Positions 41,886-51,382 of a stretch of DNA of 64,000 nucleotides are shown in pieces. Made by a program: the position numbers and the translations under genes. This stretch comes from Sediminihaliea albiluteola. Its GTDB lineage: Bacteria; Pseudomonadota; Gammaproteobacteria; Pseudomonadales; Halieaceae. Each line of letters opens with the position of its first letter. Positions within the stretch are counted from its first letter, which is position 1. Under the pieces are notes generated by a model. That model had not been told where the DNA came from and ran no database searches. It worked only from the letters and a program-made list of their open reading frames with translations. The stretch is taken from positions 806,001 through 870,000 of the forward strand of contig NZ_JACFXU010000013.1 of assembly GCF_014077625.1 (NCBI RefSeq), in the 5' to 3' direction.

Positions 41886-42499
41886 GGCCGCAGCCCCTCG
41901 CTCAAACTCAGACTGCTGAGCGGGTAGTTCACAGAGAGCTTTTGGTGGGAGGTAAAAAGCACCGTATTACCCCGCTCGACATGCTGCACTAAGAGGCTCT
42001 CCAAATCGATCACGCCCTCGCGATCAATGGCGGTAAAGGGCTCGTCCAGCAGCCACAAAGGCGCCGCAGACAAATAGAGCCGCGCCAAATTCACTCGGCG
42101 GTGCTGCCCAGCAGAGAGGGCATGACTGGGCACATCCTCGTAGCCGTAGAGCCCGACTCGAGCCAGCGCAGCCTCGATATCATTATCGCTGTAAGTAGCC
42201 TCCCCCGAGACGTGCCAAGCAAGATTTTCTCGCGGCGTCAGCAGGGCTTTGACGGCACTGTGATGCCCTAAATAGAGCAGCGGCGCATGGCGACTTACCT
42301 GGCCGCTATAGCCATAGCGCGACAGACCAGCCAGGATCCGCAAGAGGCTGGTCTTACCGGCGCCATTGGCACCCTCGACCTGCAGCAACTGCCCAGGCCC
42401 GACCGCAAAGGATAGATTTTCAAACAATAAGCGCCCACCCCTCTCCAGAGTAAGGCCCTCGACCTCAAGCAGATGCCCTCTGGGGCGCGAAGCTGTCAC
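41882..42499 (-). CDS. ccmA: heme exporter ATP-binding protein CcmA
   Basis: CcmA is the ABC ATPase that drives release of heme-loaded CcmE. The 205-residue protein has Walker A VEGANGAGKTSLLR near residue 40 and the signature LSAGQHRRVNLARL. Walker B is LWLLDEPFTAID, and a late histidine (FTSHQ) is present. The start is a GTG at 42499, only 2 nt after the ttcA stop, with no evident Shine-Dalgarno site, so it probably relies on coupling to ttcA. Confidence 0.95.
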   Translation of the reverse strand: MTASRPRGHLLEVEGLTLERGGRLLFENLSFAVGPGQLLQVEGANGAGKTSLLRILAGLSRYGYSGQVSRHAPLLYLGHHSAVKALLTPRENLAWHVSGEATYSDNDIEAALARVGLYGYEDVPSHALSAGQHRRVNLARLYLSAAPLWLLDEPFTAIDREGVIDLESLLVQHVERGNTVLFTSHQKLSVNYPLSSLSLSEGLRP

Positions 42500-42501
42500 A
42501 G

Positions 42502-43419
42502 CTACAAATTAACGACGTTGATGCCCGGCAAGTGCAGGTCGCGGTCAACCTCGGCGCGCAAGTCAGTAAAGTTGAACAGTTCGGTATCGGCCAGTTGAGA
42601 GGGAGAGATATTTTTGATGCTGCGGAAAATGCTTTCGCTCCGACCCGGGTAGGACTTCTCCCACTCCGCCAGCATCTTCTTAACCTGCACCCGCTGAAGA
42701 TTTTCCTGGGTACCACAGAGATTACAGGGAATAATCGGATAGCCTTTATAAGCGGCAAAGTCTGCCAAGTCCTGCTCTTTGCAGTAGGCCATAGGGCGGA
42801 TCACCACATTGCGACCATCATCACTGAGCAACTTTGGCGGCATAGCCTTTAAGCTGCCCTGAAAAAACATGTTGAGAAACAAGGTCTCAACGATATCATC
42901 GCGGTGGTGACCCAAGGCAATCTTAGTTGCACCGATGTCTTGAGCAAAGCCATAGAGGCTGCCGCGGCGCAGGCGCGAGCAGAGGCCGCAAGTGGTTTTA
43001 CCCTCAGGAATCAGCTCGCGCACGATGCTGTAGGTGTCTTTTTCTAAGATGTAGTAAGGAATATCCAGCTGTGACAGGTAGTTCGGCAGCACCTCTTCGG
43101 GGAAGCCGGGCTGTTTCTGGTCGAGGTTTACCGCCACTAGCTCAAAATTCACCGGCGCGCTCTGGCGCAGGTTGAGCAGTATATCCAGCATGCCGTAGGA
43201 GTCCTTACCACCGGACACGCAGACCATAATGCGGTCGCCCTCCTCGATCATGTTGTAATCGGCAATGGCATTGCCGACATTGCGCCGCAGGCGTTTCTGC
43301 AGCTTATTAAACTCGACCTTTTCTTTGCGGGGCAGCTCAGGCACAACGGAAGACACGTGGCTCACACTCTCGATCATTGATTCGGGGCGCATTTTACAGG
43401 GCCTCGCTTGTTTTTTCAT
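42502..43419 (-). CDS. ttcA: tRNA 2-thiocytidine biosynthesis protein TtcA
   Basis: TtcA adds sulfur to cytidine-32 of certain tRNAs, using ATP and a 4Fe-4S cluster. The 305-residue protein has the PP-loop [12 protein letters not shown] near residue 67. The paired cluster cysteines [10 protein letters not shown] and [12 protein letters not shown] and the [11 protein letters not shown] motif follow. The ATG at 43419 has GGGGGAA upstream. The N-terminal 35 residues before KLQKRLRR are longer than usual, and internal ATGs at 43392 or 43377 are possible starts. It heads the ccm operon on the minus strand. Confidence 0.95.
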   Translation of the reverse strand: MKKQARPCKMRPESMIESVSHVSSVVPELPRKEKVEFNKLQKRLRRNVGNAIADYNMIEEGDRIMVCVSGGKDSYGMLDILLNLRQSAPVNFELVAVNLDQKQPGFPEEVLPNYLSQLDIPYYILEKDTYSIVRELIPEGKTTCGLCSRLRRGSLYGFAQDIGATKIALGHHRDDIVETLFLNMFFQGSLKAMPPKLLSDDGRNVVIRPMAYCKEQDLADFAAYKGYPIIPCNLCGTQENLQRVQVKKMLAEWEKSYPGRSESIFRSIKNISPSQLADTELFNFTDLRAEVDRDLHLPGINVVNL

Positions 43420-43429
43420 CCATTTCCCC

Positions 43430-43440
43430 CGACAATGTCG
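43430..43440. promoter_or_regulatory. small inverted repeat between ttcA and mdh
   Basis: CGACA-A-TGTCG is a perfect 5-bp inverted repeat with a single central base, in the 62-bp divergent gap between ttcA and mdh. It could be an operator. It is short enough to occur by chance. Confidence 0.25.
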
Positions 43441-43481
43441 ACCCCATTTTTGCCACTCACTCCAATGAGGTAAGACTCACC

Positions 43482-44462
43482 ATGAAAGCACCTGTACGTG
43501 TGACCGTTACCGGCGCCGCTGGCCAAATTGGCTATGCCCTTTTATTCCGTATTGCTTCCGGCTCAATGCTGGGCGACGACCAGCCAGTGATCCTGCAATT
43601 GCTGGACATTACTCCAGCCATGGATGCCCTTGAAGGCGTGCGTATGGAGCTCGATGACTGTGCCTTCCCGCTACTGGCTGGCATCACCTGCACTGACAAC
43701 CCCAACGTAGCCTTTAAAGACGCCGACTACGCCCTGCTGGTAGGCGCCCGTCCACGTGGCCCCGGCATGGAGCGCAAGGACCTGCTAGAAGCTAACGCTG
43801 CCATTTTCTCGGCACAGGGCAAGGCAATCAACGACCACGCCAGCAAAAACATCAAAGTATTGGTTGTCGGCAACCCTGCCAACACCAACGCGCTGATTAC
43901 CCAGCGCAATGCGCCGGACATTGACCCGCGCAACTTTACCGCTATGACCCGCCTGGACCACAACCGCGCCATGACACAGATTGCCCAGAAAACTGGCAAA
44001 ACTGTCAATGACGTGACCAACATGACTATCTGGGGCAACCACTCGGCCACTCAGTACCCCGATCTGTTCAACGCTAAAGTTGATGGCAAGCCCGCTATCG
44101 AACTGGTTGACCAAGAGTGGTACGAAAACGACTTTATCCCCACCGTACAGCAGCGCGGTGCAGCGATCATCAAAGCCCGCGGCGCCTCTTCTGCCGCCTC
44201 AGCCGCTAACGCAGCCAGTGACCACATGCGCAGCTGGGCTCTGGGCACTGAAGGCGACGATTGGGTATCCATGGGCGTTTACTCAGACGGCTCTTACGGC
44301 ATCGCTGAAGGCCTGATCTACTCCTTCCCTTGCCGCTGCAAAGACGGCGACTGGGAAATTGTTCAGGGTGTTGAGGTCGGTGAATTCAGCCGCGCTAAAA
44401 TGGCAGCCACTGAGCAAGAGTTGAGCGAAGAGCGCGACGCAGTTCAGCACTTACTGCCATAA
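43482..44462 (+). CDS. mdh: malate dehydrogenase
   Basis: Malate dehydrogenase oxidises malate to oxaloacetate with NAD+, closing the TCA cycle. The 326-residue protein starts [20 protein letters not shown] (NAD site) and belongs to the cytosolic-MDH-like group, given [19 protein letters not shown]. Active residues are in MTRLDHNRA and [13 protein letters not shown]. The ATG at 43482 has GAGGTAA upstream. The frame is open to 43377, but this extension lies inside ttcA and lacks family similarity. A TetR gene follows 11 nt after its stop. Confidence 0.97.
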   Translation: MKAPVRVTVTGAAGQIGYALLFRIASGSMLGDDQPVILQLLDITPAMDALEGVRMELDDCAFPLLAGITCTDNPNVAFKDADYALLVGARPRGPGMERKDLLEANAAIFSAQGKAINDHASKNIKVLVVGNPANTNALITQRNAPDIDPRNFTAMTRLDHNRAMTQIAQKTGKTVNDVTNMTIWGNHSATQYPDLFNAKVDGKPAIELVDQEWYENDFIPTVQQRGAAIIKARGASSAASAANAASDHMRSWALGTEGDDWVSMGVYSDGSYGIAEGLIYSFPCRCKDGDWEIVQGVEVGEFSRAKMAATEQELSEERDAVQHLLP

Positions 44463-44473
44463 GCCCTTTGTCG

Positions 44474-45094
44474 ATGAGCGATACGAGCAGTGCAAAGAGC
44501 TACCACCACGGGAATTTACGGGCAGAATTGCTCGATACCGCGGTAGCACAACTGCAGGAACTTGGGGCGGAAGCCCTGAGCCTGCGGGCACTGGCGCGCG
44601 CCATCGGCGTCTCGCAAACAGCTCCCTACCGGCACTTTGCCGATAAAGGCGAGCTGTTTGCGGCGATGGCCACTCGCGGCTACCGCAATTTGTTGAAGGC
44701 CCTACAAGCAGCCGGCGAACAAGCCGGTGACTGCCCCGAAGATCAGCTCAGCGCTTTTGCCCACGCCTATGTGATTTACGCGGCGGACAATCCACAGCTG
44801 TTCAAACTGATGTTTGGCCCAGCGACGCAGCCCGCCGAGCAGTACCCCGAACTGCGCGAGGCCAGCCGTGCAACCTTCCAACTAGTACAAACCATCTTGC
44901 GCCACGGCATGGAGCGCGGCAGCTTTATCGAGCAGGACTTGGCCTATTTAACCAATGCCGCCTGGGCCGGAATTCACGGCTTAGCCACGCTGCGGGTTGA
45001 TGCCCCCCACCTATTCGAGCGCCACATCGATCTCAAGCGCCAAGCCGAGCTCGGCGTGCGCACCTTTATCACTGGCATCAGTAGCCAGAGCTAG
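44474..45094 (+). CDS. TetR/AcrR-family regulator
   Basis: This 206-residue regulator has the TetR helix-turn-helix at about residues 28-60 ([21 protein letters not shown]). The ligand domain resembles the TetR_C_33 / WHG group, with [10 protein letters not shown] near residue 160. The ATG at 44474 lies 11 nt after the mdh stop; a TTG at 44468 is in frame. Being co-directional with mdh and convergent with the ABC permease, its target is unclear; it may be co-transcribed with mdh. No operator is evident. Confidence 0.88.
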   Translation: MSDTSSAKSYHHGNLRAELLDTAVAQLQELGAEALSLRALARAIGVSQTAPYRHFADKGELFAAMATRGYRNLLKALQAAGEQAGDCPEDQLSAFAHAYVIYAADNPQLFKLMFGPATQPAEQYPELREASRATFQLVQTILRHGMERGSFIEQDLAYLTNAAWAGIHGLATLRVDAPHLFERHIDLKRQAELGVRTFITGISSQS

Positions 45095-45114
45095 CTCAGC
45101 CAATTAAAACGCGA

Positions 45115-47589
45115 CTATAGCTCGCGCAATACCGCCAGCGGTGGACTAGAGACCACCTTGCGACAGCTGTACAGACCCAAGCCAGTAATTAATAGCACTC
45201 CCAGCGCGATGCCAAGCGGCCACAGCCAAGGGGTCGGCGCATAGCTCATCTCCATTACCCAAACCTGTAGTGCAAACACCGAGAACTCCGCAGCAATAGT
45301 CGCCAGCAGGCCAGCAAATAAGCCCATGGTGGCAAACTCAATGGCTAGGCCGCCCAAAATCAAGCGCCGCCCGGCACCTAAGGCGCGCAGTATCGAACTC
45401 TCCTGCATTCGCATATCGACACTGGCCTGCACCCCCGCCACCAAGACCAAGGCACCAGCGGCAAGAATCACCGCTAGCACCAACTCAATAGCCGCCGAGA
45501 CCTGATCAATAATGGCCCGCACCTGCTCCACCAGCAAATCCATTTCAATCACCGTAATGGTGGGAAAAGTGCGAATCAGCTGGTTAAGAAAGGATTTTTG
45601 CTCGGCATCCAAATGAAAGCTGGTCATAAAGGTCGCGGGGTAATCGGCCAAGACTTTGGGTGGAAACACCATAAAAAAGTTAGGCCGAAAAGACTGCCAA
45701 TCCAATTTACGAATGCTGCTAACTTTCACCTCGAGCGCTTCAGCAGCAATTAACAAACCGACTGTATCGCCGACAGCCAAGCCCAAGCGTTCAGCAAACT
45801 CCTCCTCCAGAGAAACCTCAGCTGCAGTACTCCCTGTCTCCCACCATTGTCCGGCCAATAATTCGTTACCCGCTGGCAAGCTATCGGCCCAGGTAAAGTT
45901 AGCACCACGCTGTCGACGCCCCTGCTGCTTATCGTCGGTCTGTGGTAGGTCCTCGCCATTAACCGACATCACCCGCCCACTGACCATCGGATACAAAGCT
46001 TCGCTGGGGATGCTGTGACTGCGCAGCATGTCAGTGACCGATTGCAGCTGCTCGGGGGCAATATTGAGCATGAAGTGATTCGGCGCATCGGGTGGCAGTT
46101 GCGCTTGCCACTCATCAATCAGTGAAGTGCGCAGTAACACCAAGACCAAGAGCAGCATGATAGCCATGGCGAAAATCACCACCTGCAGGGCATTGGCACT
46201 ACCGCGGCGCTGCAGTCCGGCCAGGGCTAAGCGCCAGATACTGCCGGCGCTCATGCCAAGCAGGCGCCCGCCGCGCAGCAGGCTCAGTGCCAAGCCAAGA
46301 CCTAGCACGATAGTAATGGCTAAACCGAGTAAGACCGCTAGGCTTAGACGCCAATCGCCGCTGTACCAAAACATCAGCGCAGCAACGGCCAGCAAGCCCA
46401 AGAGGTAATCGCCCAAGCTACGCCGGTTTTCATGGGGCATATCGCGTCGCAATACGCGCAGTGGACTCGCTTGGGCTAAGCGCCGCAGGGGCGGCCAAGC
46501 AAAACACAGTAAGCAGGTAAAGGCCGTGGTGAAACCTATCGCATAGGGACGTATACCCGACGGGCCCGGCAGCACCGGTAAGTGCTCTGCAAAGATGGCA
46601 AAAAAGCCGGCCTGCATCAGCCAGCCTAGGGCACAGCCCAGTGTCGTTGCAGCGAGCCCCAACAGTAGCAAGCTACTGCCATAGAGGCGGTTTATGGCCC
46701 CGGAGCTGGCGCCTAAACTTTTCATAATGGCCACATAATCAGTGTGGCGCTCACTGAAACGGCGCGCAGCCAAGGCAATGGCAACACCTGCCAAGACCAC
46801 CGCTAGACTACCCGCCAAGAGCAAAAAGCTCTCCGCCCGCTGCAAGGCACTGCCAATGCCGGGCTGGCCCTGCTTCACATCCAGTAAACGCTGACCCGGC
46901 TGCAATTGAGGCTCAAGCCAGGTCACGAACCTTTGGATGAGGCGCGCCTCACCGGCAAAGAGCTGGCGATACTCGACCCGACTGCCTGGCTGCACTACCT
47001 CGGTGGCCGCAATATCAGAGAAGTGCATCAGCACTCTGGGGCCCATGTTATAGATACTGGGGCTTTGATCCGGCTCACTGCGCACCGCGGCAGCTACCTG
47101 AAAAGTCGCCTCGCCGACGCTGACAGAATCCCCTATCGATACATCTAAGAGGGCAAACAAGCGTGAATCGAGCCAAACGCTGCCAGACTCTGGGCCCTGA
47201 GCAGCGGGCTGGGCCTCAGCAAAGGCTTGCTCGCTATAGCGCAGTTCACCGCGCAGCGGGTAGTGCTCGCTCACTGCCTTGATGGACGCTAAAAACATAT
47301 TGTCGTCAGCGGCAAAGACCATCGAGGGAAAGGACAGTGTCTGTGCAGTATCTATAGCTAAGGATTGCGCTTCTTGTCGCCAGGAGGCTGGCATCTCAGC
47401 GGCGCTAGTGACCACCACATCGGCCGCTAAAAAACGATGACTCTCCTGTTCCAAGGCGGCCTGCAAACGGCTGGTAAAAGCACTGATACCGGTCACCACC
47501 GCCACTGCCAAGATCAGCGCGGCAACTAATACGCCCAATTCCCCGCCGCGCCAATCACGGGCCAACATGCGCGCTGCTGTCACTTTCAT
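45115..47589 (-). CDS. FtsX-like ABC transporter permease (YbbP-like)
   Basis: This 824-residue permease has an N-terminal helix (LGVLVAALILAVAVV), then a periplasmic MacB-like domain. Groups of membrane helices follow at about 255-480, with another periplasmic domain and a final FtsX domain at about 700-824. It begins RMLARDWRGGELGVL, typical of the YbbP family next to ABC ATPases of the YbbA/LolD class. The ATG at 47589 has GGAG 7 nt upstream and lies 3 nt past the ATPase stop. The pair probably moves lipophilic or envelope molecules from the inner membrane. The substrate is unknown. Confidence 0.88.
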   Translation of the reverse strand: MKVTAARMLARDWRGGELGVLVAALILAVAVVTGISAFTSRLQAALEQESHRFLAADVVVTSAAEMPASWRQEAQSLAIDTAQTLSFPSMVFAADDNMFLASIKAVSEHYPLRGELRYSEQAFAEAQPAAQGPESGSVWLDSRLFALLDVSIGDSVSVGEATFQVAAAVRSEPDQSPSIYNMGPRVLMHFSDIAATEVVQPGSRVEYRQLFAGEARLIQRFVTWLEPQLQPGQRLLDVKQGQPGIGSALQRAESFLLLAGSLAVVLAGVAIALAARRFSERHTDYVAIMKSLGASSGAINRLYGSSLLLLGLAATTLGCALGWLMQAGFFAIFAEHLPVLPGPSGIRPYAIGFTTAFTCLLCFAWPPLRRLAQASPLRVLRRDMPHENRRSLGDYLLGLLAVAALMFWYSGDWRLSLAVLLGLAITIVLGLGLALSLLRGGRLLGMSAGSIWRLALAGLQRRGSANALQVVIFAMAIMLLLVLVLLRTSLIDEWQAQLPPDAPNHFMLNIAPEQLQSVTDMLRSHSIPSEALYPMVSGRVMSVNGEDLPQTDDKQQGRRQRGANFTWADSLPAGNELLAGQWWETGSTAAEVSLEEEFAERLGLAVGDTVGLLIAAEALEVKVSSIRKLDWQSFRPNFFMVFPPKVLADYPATFMTSFHLDAEQKSFLNQLIRTFPTITVIEMDLLVEQVRAIIDQVSAAIELVLAVILAAGALVLVAGVQASVDMRMQESSILRALGAGRRLILGGLAIEFATMGLFAGLLATIAAEFSVFALQVWVMEMSYAPTPWLWPLGIALGVLLITGLGLYSCRKVVSSPPLAVLREL

Positions 47590-47592
47590 CAC

Positions 47593-48255
47593 TTACTCCG
47601 CCAGCACCGCGCCATCTTCAAGCTGCACCCGTCGCTGACAGCGCTGGGCCAGCTTGAGGTCATGAGTTACCAGTACCAAGGTTGTGCCGTGCTCGCGGTT
47701 GAGCTCAAAGAGCAAATTAATAATATGTTCGCCAGTGCGGCTATCGAGGTTGCCGGTGGGCTCATCGGCGAACAAAATTTTTGGCTCGGAGGCGAAGGCT
47801 CGGGCAATGGCCACACGCTGCTGCTCGCCACCGGAGAGCTGCCTTGGGTAGTGATCTAGGCGCGGCCCTAACTCGACCCGCTGCAAAAAGTGCTCAGCTT
47901 GTTGCCGGGCATCGCGCCGCCCCTTCAGCTCCAGCGGCAGCATCACGTTTTCTAAGGCAGTCAAGGCAGGCAACAACTGGAAGGACTGGAACACAAAACC
48001 AATGTGATCGGCGCGAAAAGCCGCTCGGCCATCTTCATCGAGTTGACCAAGTTCTGTGTCAGCAATAACAACCCGTCCAGCCGAGGCCTCATCGAGGCCA
48101 GCCAACAAACCGAGCAGCGTCGACTTACCCGACCCAGAGGCTCCTACCACCGCCACTGTCTCGCCCGACTTGATTTCCAGATTAATCCCTTTCAGTATCT
48201 CCAGCTCTCGCCCTGCCATAGCTACGCGCTTCTGGAGATTTTCCGCCTTGATCAT
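47593..48255 (-). CDS. ABC transporter ATP-binding protein (YbbA-like)
   Basis: This 220-residue ATPase has Walker [14 protein letters not shown] near residue 42 and the Q-loop [10 protein letters not shown]. The signature is [14 protein letters not shown], with Walker [14 protein letters not shown] and a switch VTHD. It matches the LolD/MacB/YbbA class that partners FtsX-like permeases. The ATG at 48255 has AAGGAA 8 nt upstream. Its start codon overlaps the start region of the divergent tesA, so its promoter must lie inside tesA. Confidence 0.93.
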   Translation of the reverse strand: MIKAENLQKRVAMAGRELEILKGINLEIKSGETVAVVGASGSGKSTLLGLLAGLDEASAGRVVIADTELGQLDEDGRAAFRADHIGFVFQSFQLLPALTALENVMLPLELKGRRDARQQAEHFLQRVELGPRLDHYPRQLSGGEQQRVAIARAFASEPKILFADEPTGNLDSRTGEHIINLLFELNREHGTTLVLVTHDLKLAQRCQRRVQLEDGAVLAE

Positions 48256-48886
48256 GCAACGATTCCTTTCCCGCTTATTACGCGGCCCGCTGTACAGCGG
48301 ATTGTTGTGTCTATTGTTGATTCCTCTGGCCCAGGCCAAAGAGCAGAGCTTGTTGGTGCTAGGTGATAGTATCAGCGCAGCCTATGGCATGTCTCTGGAA
48401 CAGGGCTGGGTGCAGCAACTTGCCGCAGAAATGGCCCTGAGCCACCCCGACTATCAGCTGGTGAACGCCAGTATCAGTGGCGAGACCACCGCCGGCGCCT
48501 TGCGCCGGCTGCCGGCCTTACTCGCGCGCCACCAGCCCCAAGTGGTCGTTATTGAACTTGGCGGCAACGACGGCTTACGCGGTTTTCCTATTGCCAGCTT
48601 ACGCAAAAACTTACATGAACTGGCCGCTTTATCGAGTGCTGCCGGTGCCCGAGTACTGATTCTACCTATGGAGATTCCACCTAACTACGGCAGCCGCTAC
48701 ACCCGCCTATTCCGCGAGTCCTTTGCCCTCGCTGCGCAATCAAGCGGGGCGCAATTAGGCCCCTTCATCTTAGAGGGAGTCGCCACCGACCCGACATTGA
48801 TGCAAAGTGACGGCATTCACCCTAAAGCTGAAGCGCAAAGCCGCTTACTAGACAACATTCGCCAGAGTATCATTGAACTACTCTGA
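48248..48886 (+). CDS. tesA: TesA-type arylesterase / acyl-CoA thioesterase
   Basis: TesA is a periplasmic SGNH-fold hydrolase with thioesterase and lysophospholipase activity. The protein has a signal peptide (LLCLLLIPLAQA), then block I VLGDSISAAYGM with the catalytic serine. Block III is LGGNDGLRG and block V SDGIHPKAEAQ, with the catalytic Asp and His. The ATG at 48254 lacks a good ribosome site. A TTG at 48248 has GGAG 8 nt upstream (48236-48239), so I prefer it; the difference is two residues. It diverges from the ybbA-like ATPase, as in E. coli. Confidence 0.93.
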   Translation: MIMQRFLSRLLRGPLYSGLLCLLLIPLAQAKEQSLLVLGDSISAAYGMSLEQGWVQQLAAEMALSHPDYQLVNASISGETTAGALRRLPALLARHQPQVVVIELGGNDGLRGFPIASLRKNLHELAALSSAAGARVLILPMEIPPNYGSRYTRLFRESFALAAQSSGAQLGPFILEGVATDPTLMQSDGIHPKAEAQSRLLDNIRQSIIELL

Positions 48887-48959
48887 GACCCCGCTATGCC
48901 TTTAGCGTAGCGCCCACAAGCAACAAAAACCCAAAACTGAATAGGACAAGGGAGACATC

Positions 48960-50270
48960 GTGACCTCTGCCACTGAGCCCGACACCTGGGACTGGAAACA
49001 ACTTCAGGACACCGACCGCAAGGTCATCTGGCACCCCTACTCTTCCGCCAGCGGCAACTTAGACGCTTATCCAGTGGTCAGCGCCTCCGGCGTGCGTTTA
49101 AAGCTTGCTGATGGGCGCGAGCTGATCGACGGCATGGCCTCTTGGTGGTGTGCGATTCACGGCTACAACCACCCGGTCATGAACCGCGCCCTTGAGGAAC
49201 AACTGGGGCAGATGTCCCACGTGATGTTTGGCGGCCTGACTCACCCCCCGGCAGTCAAGTTAGCCAGCATTCTGGTAGATCTCACCCCCGCTAGCTTAAA
49301 CCGGGTATTTTTTAGTGACTCGGGCTCGGTGGCGGTAGAAGTCGCGATGAAGATGGCCCTGCAATACTGGCATGCACAAGACAAACCACAGAAGCAAAAG
49401 CTGGTTGCACTGCGCCAGGGCTACCACGGTGACACCTTTGGAGCGATGTCACTCTGTGACCCGGTCACTGGTATGCACCACCTCTTTGGCGATGTCCTAC
49501 CCAAACATTATTTCGCTCCGGCTCCAGAGTGTGCTTTCGATGAACCCTGCAGCGACGCCGATATCAAAGCGATGGCCGATTTACTGGAGGCTCACCACCA
49601 GGAGATCGCAGCGGTGATTGTCGAGCCTATCGTCCAGGGCGCCGGCGGCATGCGTTTTTATTCGCCCGAGTACTTAGTCAAACTACGCGCGCTCTGTGAT
49701 GCTTTTGATACGCTGCTCATTTTTGATGAAATAGCGACCGGCTTTGGCCGCACTGGCAAGCTCTTTGCCATGGAACACGCGGCGGTGGAACCGGATATTC
49801 TGTGCTTAGGTAAATCCCTCACTGGTGGCTATATGACCCTCGCTGCCACCATGTGTAACTCACGAGTTGCCGATGGCATATCCAACAAGGGCGTCGGAGC
49901 CTTCATGCACGGGCCCACCTTTATGGGCAACCCGCTGGCCTGTAGTGCAGCCCTTGCCAGTACGGAACTGTTGATCTCACTGCCATGGCAGCGCACAGTT
50001 CAGCGTATCAATGCTGCGCTCAAGCTTGGCCTTGAGCCGGCGCGCGAGCTGCCCGGCGTAGTCGAGGTACGAACCCTTGGCGCTATTGGCGTTATTGAGC
50101 TTGAACAGGCGGTCGATATGCGCAAAATCCAACCCATGTTTGTCGAGCGCGGGGTGTGGATCCGACCCTTTGGCAAGCTGGTCTACACCATGCCTCCCTT
50201 CATTATGAACGATGAAGACATCGCGACCCTCTGCGCAGCCATGGTGGATGTGCTGGCTACACTAGGCTAA
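48960..50270 (+). CDS. bioA: adenosylmethionine-8-amino-7-oxononanoate aminotransferase
   Basis: BioA makes 7,8-diaminopelargonic acid for biotin, using S-adenosylmethionine as amino donor. The 436-residue protein has WHPYSSAS near the N-terminus and GMASWWCAIHGYNHP. RQGYHGDTFGAMS and the PLP lysine in CLGKSLTGGYMT (Lys285) follow, then MHGPTFMGNPLACSAA. The start is a GTG at 48960 with GGGAG 5 nt upstream. It stands apart from other bio genes, and I saw no BirA-type operator in the 73-bp gap after tesA. Confidence 0.97.
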   Translation: MTSATEPDTWDWKQLQDTDRKVIWHPYSSASGNLDAYPVVSASGVRLKLADGRELIDGMASWWCAIHGYNHPVMNRALEEQLGQMSHVMFGGLTHPPAVKLASILVDLTPASLNRVFFSDSGSVAVEVAMKMALQYWHAQDKPQKQKLVALRQGYHGDTFGAMSLCDPVTGMHHLFGDVLPKHYFAPAPECAFDEPCSDADIKAMADLLEAHHQEIAAVIVEPIVQGAGGMRFYSPEYLVKLRALCDAFDTLLIFDEIATGFGRTGKLFAMEHAAVEPDILCLGKSLTGGYMTLAATMCNSRVADGISNKGVGAFMHGPTFMGNPLACSAALASTELLISLPWQRTVQRINAALKLGLEPARELPGVVEVRTLGAIGVIELEQAVDMRKIQPMFVERGVWIRPFGKLVYTMPPFIMNDEDIATLCAAMVDVLATLG

Positions 50271-50408
50271 TGCCGCCACTGACTTCCCCTTACTAGAGGG
50301 CTGCCCGCACAAGCGACGCAATCAAGCAGTAAGCCGCCCCGGTTCCATCCGGGGTAGGCATTGCCTTATAGTGGAGACAACTACTCACACTGCTGGTACC
50401 GCTCCACT

Positions 50409-51254
50409 ATGACAGCGCGCCCCACTTCAGAACTGCAACAACAATTCTACGATGTCATTTTTGGCACCGAAAGCCCTACAGGAAAGTGGTTTGATATTGC
50501 CTTAATCGCCACCATCCTCAGCAGCGTGCTGATTATCATGCTCGACTCGATCGAGGGCTTACACCTTGCCTACGGTGACTTGTTCTGGCGTCTGGAGTGG
50601 ATATTCACCCTGCTCTTCACTCTGGAGTACATGGTCCGTGTCTGGTGCTCGCCCAACCGCAAAGCCTATGTGCTGAGCGTCTATGGTGTGGTCGATCTCA
50701 TTGCCATCCTACCCACTTATTTGGCACTGCTCTTTCCTGTCGCCAGCTCATTACTGATCGTCAGACTACTGCGGATATTGCGAATTTTTCGGGTACTGCG
50801 CCTAGTCAGTTTTATGAGTGAGGCCAATATCTTAGCCGGTGCGCTGCGGCGCTCGACGCGCAAAATCGTCGTGTTCTTTTCCATGATGATGGTGATCACG
50901 GTTATTTTTGGCTGTTTGATCTATGTCGTTGAGGGCCCGGCCAATGGCTTTAACAATATTCCGGTGAGTATTTATTGGGCGATCGTTACTATCACCACCG
51001 TTGGCTATGGCGATATCGTACCCGTCACAGCTTTAGGTCGCGCGATATCAGCCACGGGTATGTTAATTGGCTACGCGATCATTGCCGTGCCCACTGGAAT
51101 TATTACTGCGGAGCTAGCCTCTGGCATGCGCGGCGCCCCTCGCAGCAACCGCAACTGCGCCCAGTGCGCCAGAGCAGGTCACGAGTTAGACGCCAGATAC
51201 TGTAAATACTGTGGTACGGATCTACCCTCACTGAGTAAGACTGGCAATAATTAA
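50409..51254 (+). CDS. voltage-gated potassium channel with C-terminal zinc ribbon
   Basis: This 281-residue six-helix channel carries an S4-like helix with arginines every third residue (VRLLRILRIFRVLRL) near residue 120. The pore helix and selectivity filter TVGYGD lie near residue 205. After the last helix (IAVPTGIITAEL) comes a soluble tail with two Cys pairs, CAQCARAGHELDARYCKYCG, a zinc-ribbon pattern. This suggests a Kv-type K+ channel with a zinc-binding cytoplasmic regulatory domain. The ATG at 50409 has no strong ribosome site. The frame is open to a TTG at 50361. Confidence 0.87.
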   Translation: MTARPTSELQQQFYDVIFGTESPTGKWFDIALIATILSSVLIIMLDSIEGLHLAYGDLFWRLEWIFTLLFTLEYMVRVWCSPNRKAYVLSVYGVVDLIAILPTYLALLFPVASSLLIVRLLRILRIFRVLRLVSFMSEANILAGALRRSTRKIVVFFSMMMVITVIFGCLIYVVEGPANGFNNIPVSIYWAIVTITTVGYGDIVPVTALGRAISATGMLIGYAIIAVPTGIITAELASGMRGAPRSNRNCAQCARAGHELDARYCKYCGTDLPSLSKTGNN

Positions 51255-51382
51255 GCAGCGCGATTTTCACAGGTGTAAAGGACCGCCGCTTCTTCTACAC
51301 TAAGTAGAGACGAGCGCAGATTCGTCAGGAAAACGATGAGTTCTAATAACAACATATCACTCTAATAATAGGCGAGCTTGCT

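Noticed and set aside
48056-48247. An upstream extension of the tesA frame.
   Set aside because: The extension is antisense to the ABC ATPase Walker A region, and the signal peptide would be buried internally; the start near 48248-48254 fits the family.
50337-50354. CCCCGG / CCGGGG hairpin after bioA.
   Set aside because: The stem is short and no T-run follows, so terminator function is not supported.
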